Assembly: GCA_900752545.1 (NCBI GenBank)
Contig: CAADVS010000063.1
Location: 1 to 13,661 of the forward strand
Direction: 5' to 3'
DNA: 13,661 nt
Source of the DNA: an uncultured Collinsella sp.
GTDB taxonomy: Bacteria > Actinomycetota > Coriobacteriia > Coriobacteriales > Coriobacteriaceae
Of this stretch, positions 7,386-13,661 are shown piece by piece (the stretch's first letter is position 1; every line of letters begins with the position of its first letter). The notes below the pieces were generated by a model. It was not told where the DNA came from and made no database searches. It was given only the letters and a program-made list of their open reading frames with translations. A program made the position numbers and the translations under genes.

Positions 7386-8600
7386 TTAGCAAGTGGGATA
7401 TTCGCCTTCCCAAACAATGCGGCGATACTGGTCGGGATCGGTGTCGCCCTCGGTGGAGAAGCAGAGCACGGAGCTCGTCTTGTCCAGGCCGATGAGCTCC
7501 TTGAGCTCGGCGTACTCGGGATCGAGCATGAGGGTCTCGACCAGGCCGGTGGTCACCGCGCCGGACTCGCCGGAGATGACGCGCGGGTCGCCCTTCTCGG
7601 GAGCACCCAGGGTGCGCATGCCGCGAGCGGTAACCCAGTCGGGGCAGGACACGAAGGCGGTGGTGTGGTTGCGCAGGATATCCCAGCCCAGGATGTTGGG
7701 CTCGCCGCAGCACAGGCCGGCCATGATGGAGGGCATGTCGCCGTCCACGATGCGCGGGTCGCCGTCGCCGGCGGCAGCGCCCTTGTACAGGCAGGCGGCA
7801 GGAGCGCACTCGACCACGACAAAGGTGGGCGGGTTATCGGGATACAGGTTGGTGAAGTAGCCCACCACGGCGCCGGCGAGCGAGCCTACGCCAGCCTGGA
7901 CAAAAACGTGCGTCGGGCGGTTGATGGCCATCTCGCGCAGCTGCTCGGCAGCCTCGGAAGCCATGGTGCCGTAGCCCTCCATGATCCAGGACGGGATCTT
8001 CTCGTAGCCCTCCCAGGCGGTGTCCTGAACGATGACGCCGCGCTCGCAGGCGTCGGCCTCGGCGGCGGCCATGCGCACGCACTCGTCGTAGTTGACCTCT
8101 TCGATGGTCACCGTGGCGCCCTCGGCGGCGATGTTATCGAAGCGGGGCTTGGTGGAACCCTTGGGCATGTGCACGACGGCCTTCTGGCCCAGCTTGTTGG
8201 CAGCCCATGCCACGCCGCGGCCATGGTTGCCGTCGGTGGCGGTAAAGAAGGTAGCCTGGCCAAAGTCCTCGGCCAACTGATCGGAGGTCAGGTAATCGAA
8301 GGTGCACTCGGCAACGTCCTTGCCGGTCTCGTCAGCAATGTAGTTGGCCATGGCAAACGAACCGCCCAGAACCTTAAAGGCGTTGAGGCCAAAGCGATAG
8401 CTCTCGTCCTTAACGCACAGGTTGGACAGGCCCAGGCGCGCGGCCTGGCCATCCAGGCGGGCAAGCGGAGTGACGGTGTACTGGGGGAACGACTGGTGGA
8501 AGGCACGGGCCTTCTTCACGTGGTCGAGGCTCATGATTCCCAAGTGCTTGTCATCGCTCTTGGGCATCGTGTTGCCCGCCCACTGGATCTTATCGGCCAT
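7386..8600 (-). CDS. ygeX: Diaminopropionate ammonia-lyase
   Basis: This 404-residue fold-type II PLP enzyme matches diaminopropionate ammonia-lyase (EC 4.3.1.15), which converts 2,3-diaminopropionate to pyruvate and two ammonia in the cytoplasm. The Schiff-base lysine is K76 in RFGLNAFKVLGGSFA. The asparagine-rich TATDGNHGRG loop is at 120-129, with D123 a probable catalytic acid. DTAWEGY, with D193, lies at 193-199, and the PLP phosphate-binding glycine loop AGVGSLAGAV is at 236-245. Length and motif spacing agree with E. coli YgeX. AAGGAG lies about eight bases before the ATG. It is the promoter-proximal gene of the minus-strand catabolic set and faces a PAS-HTH regulator across a 277-base region with two palindromes. 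In the anaerobic urate pathway this is the final carbon-releasing step. Confidence 0.96.
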   Translation of the reverse strand: MADKIQWAGNTMPKSDDKHLGIMSLDHVKKARAFHQSFPQYTVTPLARLDGQAARLGLSNLCVKDESYRFGLNAFKVLGGSFAMANYIADETGKDVAECTFDYLTSDQLAEDFGQATFFTATDGNHGRGVAWAANKLGQKAVVHMPKGSTKPRFDNIAAEGATVTIEEVNYDECVRMAAAEADACERGVIVQDTAWEGYEKIPSWIMEGYGTMASEAAEQLREMAINRPTHVFVQAGVGSLAGAVVGYFTNLYPDNPPTFVVVECAPAACLYKGAAAGDGDPRIVDGDMPSIMAGLCCGEPNILGWDILRNHTTAFVSCPDWVTARGMRTLGAPEKGDPRVISGESGAVTTGLVETLMLDPEYAELKELIGLDKTSSVLCFSTEGDTDPDQYRRIVWEGEYPTC

Positions 8601-8692
8601 ACGGTGAGCTCCTTAAGTTCTCTCTTGCCGGCCCCCGCATACGCGTTTCAGCCCATTCCCATTCATGCGACTGAACTTTTATGTGGATGCCA

Positions 8693-8707
8693 AACAAAAA
8701 GTTTGTT
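8693..8707. promoter_or_regulatory. Candidate operator 1 (AACAAA-N3-TTTGTT)
   Basis: AACAAA (8693-8698) and TTTGTT (8702-8707) are exact reverse complements around the spacer AAG. The same palindrome recurs at 8744-8758 with a different spacer, which is strong evidence for a shared DNA-binding site. The divergent regulator at 8878 is the natural candidate ligand. Confidence 0.65.
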
Positions 8708-8743
8708 AGCACTGTTCTATCACATTTTTTGATTGGAAAACCT

Positions 8744-8758
8744 AACAAATTGTTTGTT
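8744..8758. promoter_or_regulatory. Candidate operator 2 (AACAAA-N3-TTTGTT)
   Basis: AACAAA (8744-8749) and TTTGTT (8753-8758) flank the spacer TTG. The centre is 51 bases from that of operator 1, close to five helical turns, so dimers bound at both would sit on nearly the same DNA face. The flanks are also similar (CCAAACAAA versus CCTAACAAA). Confidence 0.65.
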
Positions 8759-8877
8759 GCCGTAATCGGTACCTTTTCGCCGACGAACGGTTACATAACG
8801 CAGCGACGCTTTCGTTATTTGCGAACAAGTGGGGTTTATGGCAAAGTGAGCCCAAACTAATTTTTAGGAAGGCACCT

Positions 8878-9531
8878 ATGACCCCCGCACAGATTGAGTT
8901 TTATAAGCGCCTTGCACACGGCCTGGCGCTCCAATTTGGCCCCAACTGCGAAGTCGTCGTCCACGACTTGGAGACCGAGGACGTGGACCACTCCATCGTA
9001 GTGATCGAAAACGGCCACGTCAGCGGGCGCAAACTGGGTGACGGTCCCAGCCATATTGTGCTTGAGTCCATGCACGATGGCACCACCGACGTGCACGACC
9101 GCGAGCCATACCTCACCAAAACCGCCGATGGCAAGCTGCTCAAGTCCTCGACCATCTTTATCCGCAACGACGAGGGCAAGCCCGTCGGCATTTTGGGCAT
9201 CAACTTTGACATTACGCTCATGAAGGCTTTTGAGCGCTCGCTCGACGCGCTCACCGGCACGGGCGACAAGGGATACACCGAGCCCGAGCCCATCACCAAA
9301 AACATCGGCGACCTGCTCGAAGACCTGCTGCGCGAGTGCGAACAGTTTGTGGGCAAGCCCGCGGCGCTCATGACCAAAGATGAGCGCATCCGCGCCATTG
9401 GCTACCTCGACCGTCGCGGTGCCTTCCTCATTTCCAAGTCGAGCGAGCGCGCCTGCGAGTTCTTTGGCATCTCCAAGTACAGCTTCTATAGCTACCTCAA
9501 TGAGGCCAAGGCGGCGGCCGGCGACAAGTAG
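8878..9531 (+). CDS. YheO/DauR-like PAS-HTH transcriptional regulator
   Basis: The 217-residue protein has a YheO-type PAS domain at about residues 5-118, with VVVHDLE at 26-32, IGNG-like spacing around 43-52, and GILGINFDIT at 104-113. It ends in a DauR-type helix-turn-helix at about 150-210, with AIGYLDRRGAFLISKSSERACEFFGISKYSFYSYL as the characteristic end of this family (key residues G175, F195, S199, Y206). Proteins of this class sense small nitrogenous metabolites and often control adjacent amino-acid catabolism genes. Here the target is probably the divergent ygeX gene cluster. AGGAAGG five bases before the ATG fixes the start. E. coli places a sigma-54 activator (YgeV) at this position, so this regulator appears to be a replacement. 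The inducer is unknown. Confidence 0.85.
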   Translation: MTPAQIEFYKRLAHGLALQFGPNCEVVVHDLETEDVDHSIVVIENGHVSGRKLGDGPSHIVLESMHDGTTDVHDREPYLTKTADGKLLKSSTIFIRNDEGKPVGILGINFDITLMKAFERSLDALTGTGDKGYTEPEPITKNIGDLLEDLLRECEQFVGKPAALMTKDERIRAIGYLDRRGAFLISKSSERACEFFGISKYSFYSYLNEAKAAAGDK

Positions 9532-9533
9532 GC

Positions 9534-9570
9534 ACTCGCCTGGATTGCCCCTCCCCTTTTGGGCGCGAGT
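9534..9570 (+). terminator. Possible terminator after the PAS-HTH regulator
   Basis: ACTCGC (9534-9539) pairs with GCGAGT (9565-9570), and inner GCCC (9547-9550) pairs with GGGC (9561-9564), leaving a one-sided seven-base bulge. It starts three bases after the stop codon. Only a TTCTGG sequence follows, not a T-run, so efficiency is doubtful. Confidence 0.4.
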
Positions 9571-9614
9571 TCTGGAAAGCACGAATCCAAGACCGAGCCG
9601 CTTGGGAAGTTCCA

Positions 9615-9620
9615 TATAAT
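9615..9620 (+). promoter_or_regulatory. -10 box (TATAAT) upstream of the membrane protein gene
   Basis: A perfect TATAAT sits 34 bases upstream of the ATG at 9655, placing the transcription start near 9627. No good -35 hexamer is present at the usual distance (9592-9597 reads ACCGAG), so the promoter call is tentative. Confidence 0.4.
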
Positions 9621-9654
9621 CGATGTCATTAGTATTTCGAAAGGATGGGACAGA

Positions 9655-10641
9655 ATGGCGTTGAGCAAGGCATCATGCACCGGTCGCGGATTGATTCCGG
9701 CAATTGGTGGACATGTGCACCGCATGTTCGATGAGGGTGAAGACGACCTGTTTTCGCTGAGCCTTGACGACGTGATGGATGATCGCCCGTGGACCGCCGA
9801 TGAACTCATGGGCGGCGGGGCTCGCCCGTCAAACCCCAATCCCGCACTTGCGCCTAAGCCCGCATCTGCGCCGACTCCTGCGCAGTCGCCTGTTTCGGCG
9901 CCCGCGCCTACGCCCGCACCCACTTCGGCGCCCACGCCCGCTCCCCGCCCCGCAAGCGACCCGTCCGAGACGGCGGCATTTCTCGCTGCAGCGACGCAGG
10001 GCAAATCGGCCGACAGCACTGTTATGTACAGCGCCCAGCAGTTGCCTGTTCCTGCGGCACGCAAGCCTCCGGTCGCAAGGCTCGATGAGCCCGTTGCCCA
10101 TCAAGTTGCCTACGATTCCTGGGCTGCAACCGATCTGGATGAGACCTCTGCCGGCATGCCGGCGCTCGATGTTCCAGTTAACCCGCTTTTTGCCGCCAAC
10201 ACGAGCGCCGCGGACTATGAGGACGGTGCAGCATATTCCGATTATTCCGATGGCTATGCTGGCACCAGTCGCATCGAGACCGAGGATTATGGCACCGCAT
10301 CGAGCGATTATCTCAACGATCCGTACGCTGCCACGCACGCACCGGAATATGACCCGGAGGCCGCGTCCGCGCCGGCGTATACCAAAAGCACGGGCGAAGA
10401 GCGCTTCGCCGATTATTACGCCGAGGAAAAGGCGCTGCGTTTCTCGGAATTTCCGCAGGCAGTCAAGGTTGCCTTTATCGCCATTATCATTGCCCTGCTC
10501 GGTGTCATTGCGTTTGAGGGATTCCAGCTGTTCCGCGGCCCCACCCAAGCGGAGTCGGAGACCCAGCAAAAAGAGGACGATAACCAGTACCTGGACATCA
10601 ACACCCTCAAGGGCGACCCCAACGACGAGGACGACGAGTAA
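9655..10641 (+). CDS. Unrecognised Ala/Pro-rich, acidic single-pass membrane protein
   Basis: I do not recognise a family for this 328-residue protein. From the ATG at 9655 (AAAGGATGG nearby) it has a short N-terminal segment, an acidic stretch FDEGEDDLFSLSLDDVMDD (25-43), and a low-complexity Ala/Pro linker at about 58-102 with alternating AP/TP units. A Tyr/Asp-rich region at about 185-235 (DYEDGAAYSDYSDGY) follows, then one hydrophobic helix at about 268-292, FPQAVKVAFIAIIIALLGVIAFEG in outline, and a strongly acidic tail. Charge distribution (basic residues before the helix, acidic after) predicts about 265 residues inside the cell and a short tail outside. No signal peptide or sortase motif was seen. 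The frame is open 32 codons further upstream, but that part overlaps the promoter-like region. It could be a cell-division, envelope or anti-sigma-like scaffold; no function is assigned. Confidence 0.7.
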   Translation: MALSKASCTGRGLIPAIGGHVHRMFDEGEDDLFSLSLDDVMDDRPWTADELMGGGARPSNPNPALAPKPASAPTPAQSPVSAPAPTPAPTSAPTPAPRPASDPSETAAFLAAATQGKSADSTVMYSAQQLPVPAARKPPVARLDEPVAHQVAYDSWAATDLDETSAGMPALDVPVNPLFAANTSAADYEDGAAYSDYSDGYAGTSRIETEDYGTASSDYLNDPYAATHAPEYDPEAASAPAYTKSTGEERFADYYAEEKALRFSEFPQAVKVAFIAIIIALLGVIAFEGFQLFRGPTQAESETQQKEDDNQYLDINTLKGDPNDEDDE

Positions 10642-10742
10642 CAGATGCCGAAAACTGAGGGCCGTAAACCAAATCAAGCGACTCGCGGGATTGTGGGGGT
10701 GTAGACGGGCGGACGAGCCATCGACGATTTTGAGCTGGCAAG

Positions 10743-10765
10743 GGCCGGGAACTAGATTCCCAGCC
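10743..10765 (+). terminator. Hairpin between convergent membrane-protein and DUF262 genes
   Basis: GGCCGGGAA (10743-10751) pairs with TTCCCAGCC (10757-10765) with one C-A mismatch and a five-base loop. It lies about 100 bases after the membrane-protein stop and seven bases beyond the DUF262 stop. T-runs are poor on both strands. The rest of 10642-10742 shows no gene. Confidence 0.4.
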
Positions 10766-10771
10766 TTCAAC

Positions 10772-12895
10772 CTAGCACTGCTTTATGAGATCGAGCACCG
10801 CAGGAATGTCATCGACATTCCGAAGCGCAACGTAAGTGGGTAAGCCCGGGCCAAATCCACCCTGCGTACGCTTGTCCTGGCACATGTCCTCTGGATCCGT
10901 TAGATCATCCACACTCTTTGCCAAGCCAACGGCAATCCAACCACCGTTGCTGGTCCTGCCTTCTAGCACGGCATGCAGTTTTCGCTTGCCCGACCTGAAG
11001 CCTACATAGTACTTAGCTATGTAGGACTCCCACGAAGGGTTACCACTCAGAACGGACTCGCGCACCTCATCGAAAAGCTTCTGATTGAGCCCACCTTCGG
11101 CAAAGGTGGGGTGGTTCTCCTGCAGAGTCCAGACAGGAGCCTCGTCAGACTCCCCACGAGAAGGACGGTACTTGTCGACGACGTCTGCCGGAAGGTCGGG
11201 ATACTTCCATATCTCGCACGCTTCTTTCGCCAGCTCGTCCGCGCGCTGCCCAATCTCCGCCTCGCCCCATTTTTCATGCGAGGCGATCGACTTGTTCAGG
11301 TGAAGCGGACTGCACTTAAGCCCCACGCCAGGAAGATTGAGCTTGTCCGAGAACGACCGGTTTGAGTACTCCTGGTTGTAGCCCGTCAGCGTTAGATTTC
11401 CCAAGTTATTGCACAGCCTGTCGTGGACGTCTTCCCAGTTCTCGCCAAGCGATTCCTTCCAGCCGTGCTCATCATCAATCGTCTGGGGCATGACGTGCTC
11501 GATCTGGTAATCGTCAGCCGAGATGGACTCCTTCGGGTGGTGCCAGTTCTCCATGCGCTCCAGGTAATAGCGCTTTTTGGAGAAGCGGTTGTAGCAGTCA
11601 CGCGTCTTAAACTCCTCGACAAAATGCTCGTCTGTCGGGAAGTACGCAGTCATACCGCTACTGTGGATAAGGAGCATCGCCGTAACGTACTCCTCTATAT
11701 CGTCCTGTTGCTCAAGATTGCGATACATGCCGGCAAAGAAATTATTTAGACCCGTGGTAAGCCTGCCGCAAACCGCCCGCCTGAACAGGAACGACTCGAT
11801 GGTCTCGCAGATACGGAGAAACGCATTGCGGTTCAACATATTTCCTTCGTAAACTGAGTAAAGCAGCATCAAAAGAGGCCTTATCTGCTTCACATCAAGG
11901 CTAACGATTCTGCCGAACACTCGACGCAAGCCCTCGTCTTTTTCCTTGTCAAGGAACAACCTGGTATATCTCTGCGCATATTCGCGGAGTTCCCTCAGCA
12001 GGCCCTCGGTATCCCCATCGTAGTCATCGGCGAAATAGCGTTTGAACTCGTGGTAGGCCTCGTTCTCCTTCGGCATCCTATTAGGAACCTTGAGCCACAG
12101 CCAGTACCAGATAAATGCATTGAACTCTTCCTCGCCGCCTTTTCCGAACAAGCGCTCGAGCGGGTGCCAATAACCCTCATAAAGCTTGGTCTGCTCATCG
12201 TTGGGAAGCGACATGAGAACATAATTACGGATGAGGTCAATGGGCGTGAGCGGCTTGCCCTTGGAGTTCATGGACTCAAATATGAGCTGGGCATTATCAA
12301 CGCCAGCGGTGAGCTTAGTGTCGATGACCTGCACGCGGTTTAGCCCCGCCCAAAGCCTTGCAGGGTCGAATGATTTCCCGTGCATCTTTTCATGGAAGAA
12401 CGCATGGTTCTCGACAATGCGATCCGATTTTTCATCTGGCGCGGGAGACCCAGACACGATGGAGAACAGCGTCTCTTTATCGTCCTGCGAAAGCACCAGC
12501 TTGTAGCGCGCCAAACCGTTGTAGTCATCATCATTAAAGAGGTAGTTCTTCCGCAGCGCTGAGATCTTGAGGTCTCCAAGGAAGCCGGCCTTGTCGGGAT
12601 TACCCTCCAGATAGTCAGCCAAGGCAGCAATCATCAACGAAAACGTCGTCATGCGCTGCTGCCCGTCAATCAGAAGCACGCGCGAAATACTCGTGGCAGA
12701 GCTCTCGGACTCGGGGATATAGAGCATCGACCCCACGAAGTGCGATACACCATCACGACCCGCTCGCATGACGTCATCCCAAAGCACCTCACACTCTTTT
12801 ACACTCCACGAGTAAACTCGCTGGTAAACGGGAATGACGAACTGCATCTTCGCCACGCCCATAAGGTCGAGTAGATTTGCCTCGGTTGCTTTCAT
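10772..12895 (-). CDS. DUF262/DUF1524 GmrSD-like predicted nuclease
   Basis: This 707-residue protein joins an N-terminal DUF262 (ParB-like NTPase/DNA-sensing) domain with a C-terminal HNH-type DUF1524 nuclease, the layout of single-chain GmrSD-type modification-dependent restriction enzymes. DUF262 signatures are IPVYQRVYSW at residues 21-30, LLIDGQQRMTTF at 74-85 and FESMNSKGKPLTPIDLIRNY at 206-225. The DUF1524 nuclease shows QIEHVMPQT at 464-472 (catalytic H467) and NLGNLTLTGYNQEYSN at 497-512. A further C-terminal domain, about 600-707, resembles the DUF5655-type domain that often ends these proteins; this part is less certain. All key motifs are intact, so it is probably active. GC content is visibly lower than in the purine genes. 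It is likely an anti-phage gene acquired horizontally; the modified-DNA target is not predictable. Confidence 0.88.
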   Translation of the reverse strand: MKATEANLLDLMGVAKMQFVIPVYQRVYSWSVKECEVLWDDVMRAGRDGVSHFVGSMLYIPESESSATSISRVLLIDGQQRMTTFSLMIAALADYLEGNPDKAGFLGDLKISALRKNYLFNDDDYNGLARYKLVLSQDDKETLFSIVSGSPAPDEKSDRIVENHAFFHEKMHGKSFDPARLWAGLNRVQVIDTKLTAGVDNAQLIFESMNSKGKPLTPIDLIRNYVLMSLPNDEQTKLYEGYWHPLERLFGKGGEEEFNAFIWYWLWLKVPNRMPKENEAYHEFKRYFADDYDGDTEGLLRELREYAQRYTRLFLDKEKDEGLRRVFGRIVSLDVKQIRPLLMLLYSVYEGNMLNRNAFLRICETIESFLFRRAVCGRLTTGLNNFFAGMYRNLEQQDDIEEYVTAMLLIHSSGMTAYFPTDEHFVEEFKTRDCYNRFSKKRYYLERMENWHHPKESISADDYQIEHVMPQTIDDEHGWKESLGENWEDVHDRLCNNLGNLTLTGYNQEYSNRSFSDKLNLPGVGLKCSPLHLNKSIASHEKWGEAEIGQRADELAKEACEIWKYPDLPADVVDKYRPSRGESDEAPVWTLQENHPTFAEGGLNQKLFDEVRESVLSGNPSWESYIAKYYVGFRSGKRKLHAVLEGRTSNGGWIAVGLAKSVDDLTDPEDMCQDKRTQGGFGPGLPTYVALRNVDDIPAVLDLIKQC

Positions 12896-12994
12896 TTACG
12901 CTTGTCCCCTTTCTTGTTTACGCCGCTTGCGGTCAGTCCCCCACTGAACGAAAGGCGCTAAAGACCAGAGCATCGAAGCGCTGGAGCAACCGGG

Positions 12995-13661
12995 ATGCTC
13001 GTCTCACTAGATTTTACAACGCTTGTCGCGAATACAGTTGAAAGCCAATCCGGTTCCGATGGCTCCCCCTATGAGAAACACGTGGACACTAAGGGACGCG
13101 TTTTGAGCGACAAGTGCATCGCGGACGAGGTTCCGTTTGGGATTCCGGAAAGCTGGGCCTGGGCGAGATTTAGTGAAGTCATTGGAATTGCAGCGCGTTT
13201 GGTCGACCCGTTGAAATATCAGGACTTTCCTCATATCGCGCCTGACAACATCCAAAAAGGCACCGGAAAGCTCTTGTTCTGTCATAGTGTTAAGGCCGAC
13301 GAGGTTAAGAGCGCCAATCACCTGTTCTCTGCAGGACAGATTCTCTATTCGAAGATTCGTCCAGCTCTTCGAAAGGCGGTTATCGCCCCTTTTGATGGGC
13401 TGTGTAGTGCGGATATGTATCCGCTCAACACCAAGCTGCAACCTGAATATGTCCTCACGGTTCTCCTCAGCAATTTCTTCACTGAGGAGACGCTTAAGGG
13501 TGATACGCGTGTCAAAATGCCAAAGACTAATCAGAAGTCATTGAACGTCATTCTGGTCCCAGTTCCGCCTCTCGCCGAGCAGCGCCGCATCGTCGAGCGG
13601 GTGAACGAGCTCATGCCCCTGGTCGAGGAGTACGGTGAGCTCGAGGACGCCCGCGAGGAGC
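12995..13661 (+). CDS. hsdS: Type I restriction specificity subunit (HsdS), apparently 5'-truncated, runs off right edge
   Basis: The plus strand is open from an ATG at 12995 to the window end (222 residues, no stop). Residues about 21-58 (SDGSPYEKHVD, CIADEVPFGIPESWAW) match the conserved segment that leads into a target recognition domain. Residues 59-188 form one such domain, including LVDPLKYQDFPHIAPDNI and GQILYSKIRP (114-123) and CSADMYP. Residues 189-222 (PPLAEQRRIVERVNELM) are the conserved coiled-coil spacer. HsdS gives sequence specificity to type I restriction-modification complexes with HsdM and HsdR, neither of which is in the window. The first about 17 residues do not resemble HsdS, and the PYEKHVD segment usually lies in the middle of the protein, so the gene seems to start inside the usual sequence. 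GGAG seven bases before the ATG could still allow translation. It may be a silent or invertible cassette. Confidence 0.8.
   Translation, partial: MLVSLDFTTLVANTVESQSGSDGSPYEKHVDTKGRVLSDKCIADEVPFGIPESWAWARFSEVIGIAARLVDPLKYQDFPHIAPDNIQKGTGKLLFCHSVKADEVKSANHLFSAGQILYSKIRPALRKAVIAPFDGLCSADMYPLNTKLQPEYVLTVLLSNFFTEETLKGDTRVKMPKTNQKSLNVILVPVPPLAEQRRIVERVNELMPLVEEYGELEDAREE

Larger units (their letters stand above)
8601..8877. promoter_or_regulatory. Divergent control region between ygeX and the PAS-HTH regulator
   Basis: This 277-base stretch has no open gene. It holds the ygeX ribosome site on the minus strand, the regulator's AGGAAGG site (8866-8872) on the plus strand, and an AT-rich core (about 8675-8760) containing two identical-geometry palindromes. 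No confident -35/-10 pair was found for either gene. A TGTGATA half-site (minus strand, about 8720) lacks a partner. Confidence 0.65.

Noticed and set aside
4456..8732. Three long plus-strand open frames (4456-5793, 5920-7320, 7311-8732)
   Set aside because: Each lies directly opposite ygeW, ygeY or ygeX, and the translations are Gly/Val/Leu-rich low-complexity sequence typical of reverse-complement shadows. The minus-strand genes have catalytic motifs and ribosome sites.
8715..8735. CRP-type binding site near ygeX
   Set aside because: Only one TGTGA half-site was found, without a partner at the right spacing.
9559..9654. Earlier start of the membrane-protein gene at 9559
   Set aside because: It would begin inside the hairpin after the regulator and run through the TATAAT box. 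No ribosome site precedes it, while 9655 has one.
10743..10770. tRNA-like T-arm at the island boundary
   Set aside because: The GGGAA/TTCCC stem resembles a T-arm, but the loop lacks the TTC motif and no acceptor or anticodon arms can be drawn, so it is called only as a hairpin.
12896..12994. Gene or promoter in the gap between DUF262 and hsdS
   Set aside because: Frames here are short and interrupted, for example a stop at 12959-12961 in the hsdS frame, and no -10/-35 pair stood out.
13007..13441. Minus-strand open frame of 144 codons opposite hsdS
   Set aside because: It is antisense to the HsdS recognition domain, which shows clear family motifs; no motif or ribosome site supports the antisense frame.

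Overview
The window looks like chromosome from a high-GC gut actinobacterium, most likely a Coriobacteriia member such as Collinsella. This is inferred from GC-rich coding sequence, the protein flavour, and a selenium/purine catabolic cluster typical of anaerobic gut bacteria; nothing in the window proves the genus. No rRNA, tRNA, CRISPR array or transposase was seen.

Left part (1-2271): maturation genes for labile-selenium molybdenum hydroxylases. A partial xdhC (running off the left edge) and yqeB lie on the minus strand, divergent from yqeC on the plus strand. The promoter region between them holds a hairpin and an overlapping pair of -10-like boxes. A 69-base near-perfect palindrome (2287-2355) separates yqeC from the convergent hyuA.

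Middle (2382-8600, all minus strand, transcribed right to left): ygeX (diaminopropionate ammonia-lyase), ygeY (M20-type hydrolase), ygeW (knotted carbamoyltransferase), mocA/ygfJ-like nucleotidyltransferase and hyuA/ygeZ-like hydantoinase. These are the hallmark genes of the anaerobic urate/purine degradation cluster described in E. coli and gut anaerobes. In that scheme a ring-opened purine is cut by the hydantoinase and YgeY, the carbamoyl group is handled by YgeW, and diaminopropionate is split by YgeX to pyruvate and ammonia. The molybdenum hydroxylase itself, YgfK, SsnA and a carbamate kinase are not in the window. ygeX, ygeY and ygeW are separated by hairpins. mocA-hyuA is a tight pair downstream of a good terminator.

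Regulator (8878-9531): a YheO/DauR-like PAS-HTH protein is transcribed divergently from ygeX. The shared 277-base region carries two identical-geometry palindromes, AACAAA-N3-TTTGTT, 51 bases apart centre to centre. They are good candidate operators.

Right part: an unrecognised Ala/Pro-rich, acidic, single-pass membrane protein (9655-10641). Then comes a lower-GC stretch that looks like a defence island: a 707-residue DUF262/DUF1524 (GmrSD-like) predicted nuclease on the minus strand, and a divergent plus-strand type I restriction specificity (HsdS) gene that appears to start inside the usual protein and runs off the right edge.
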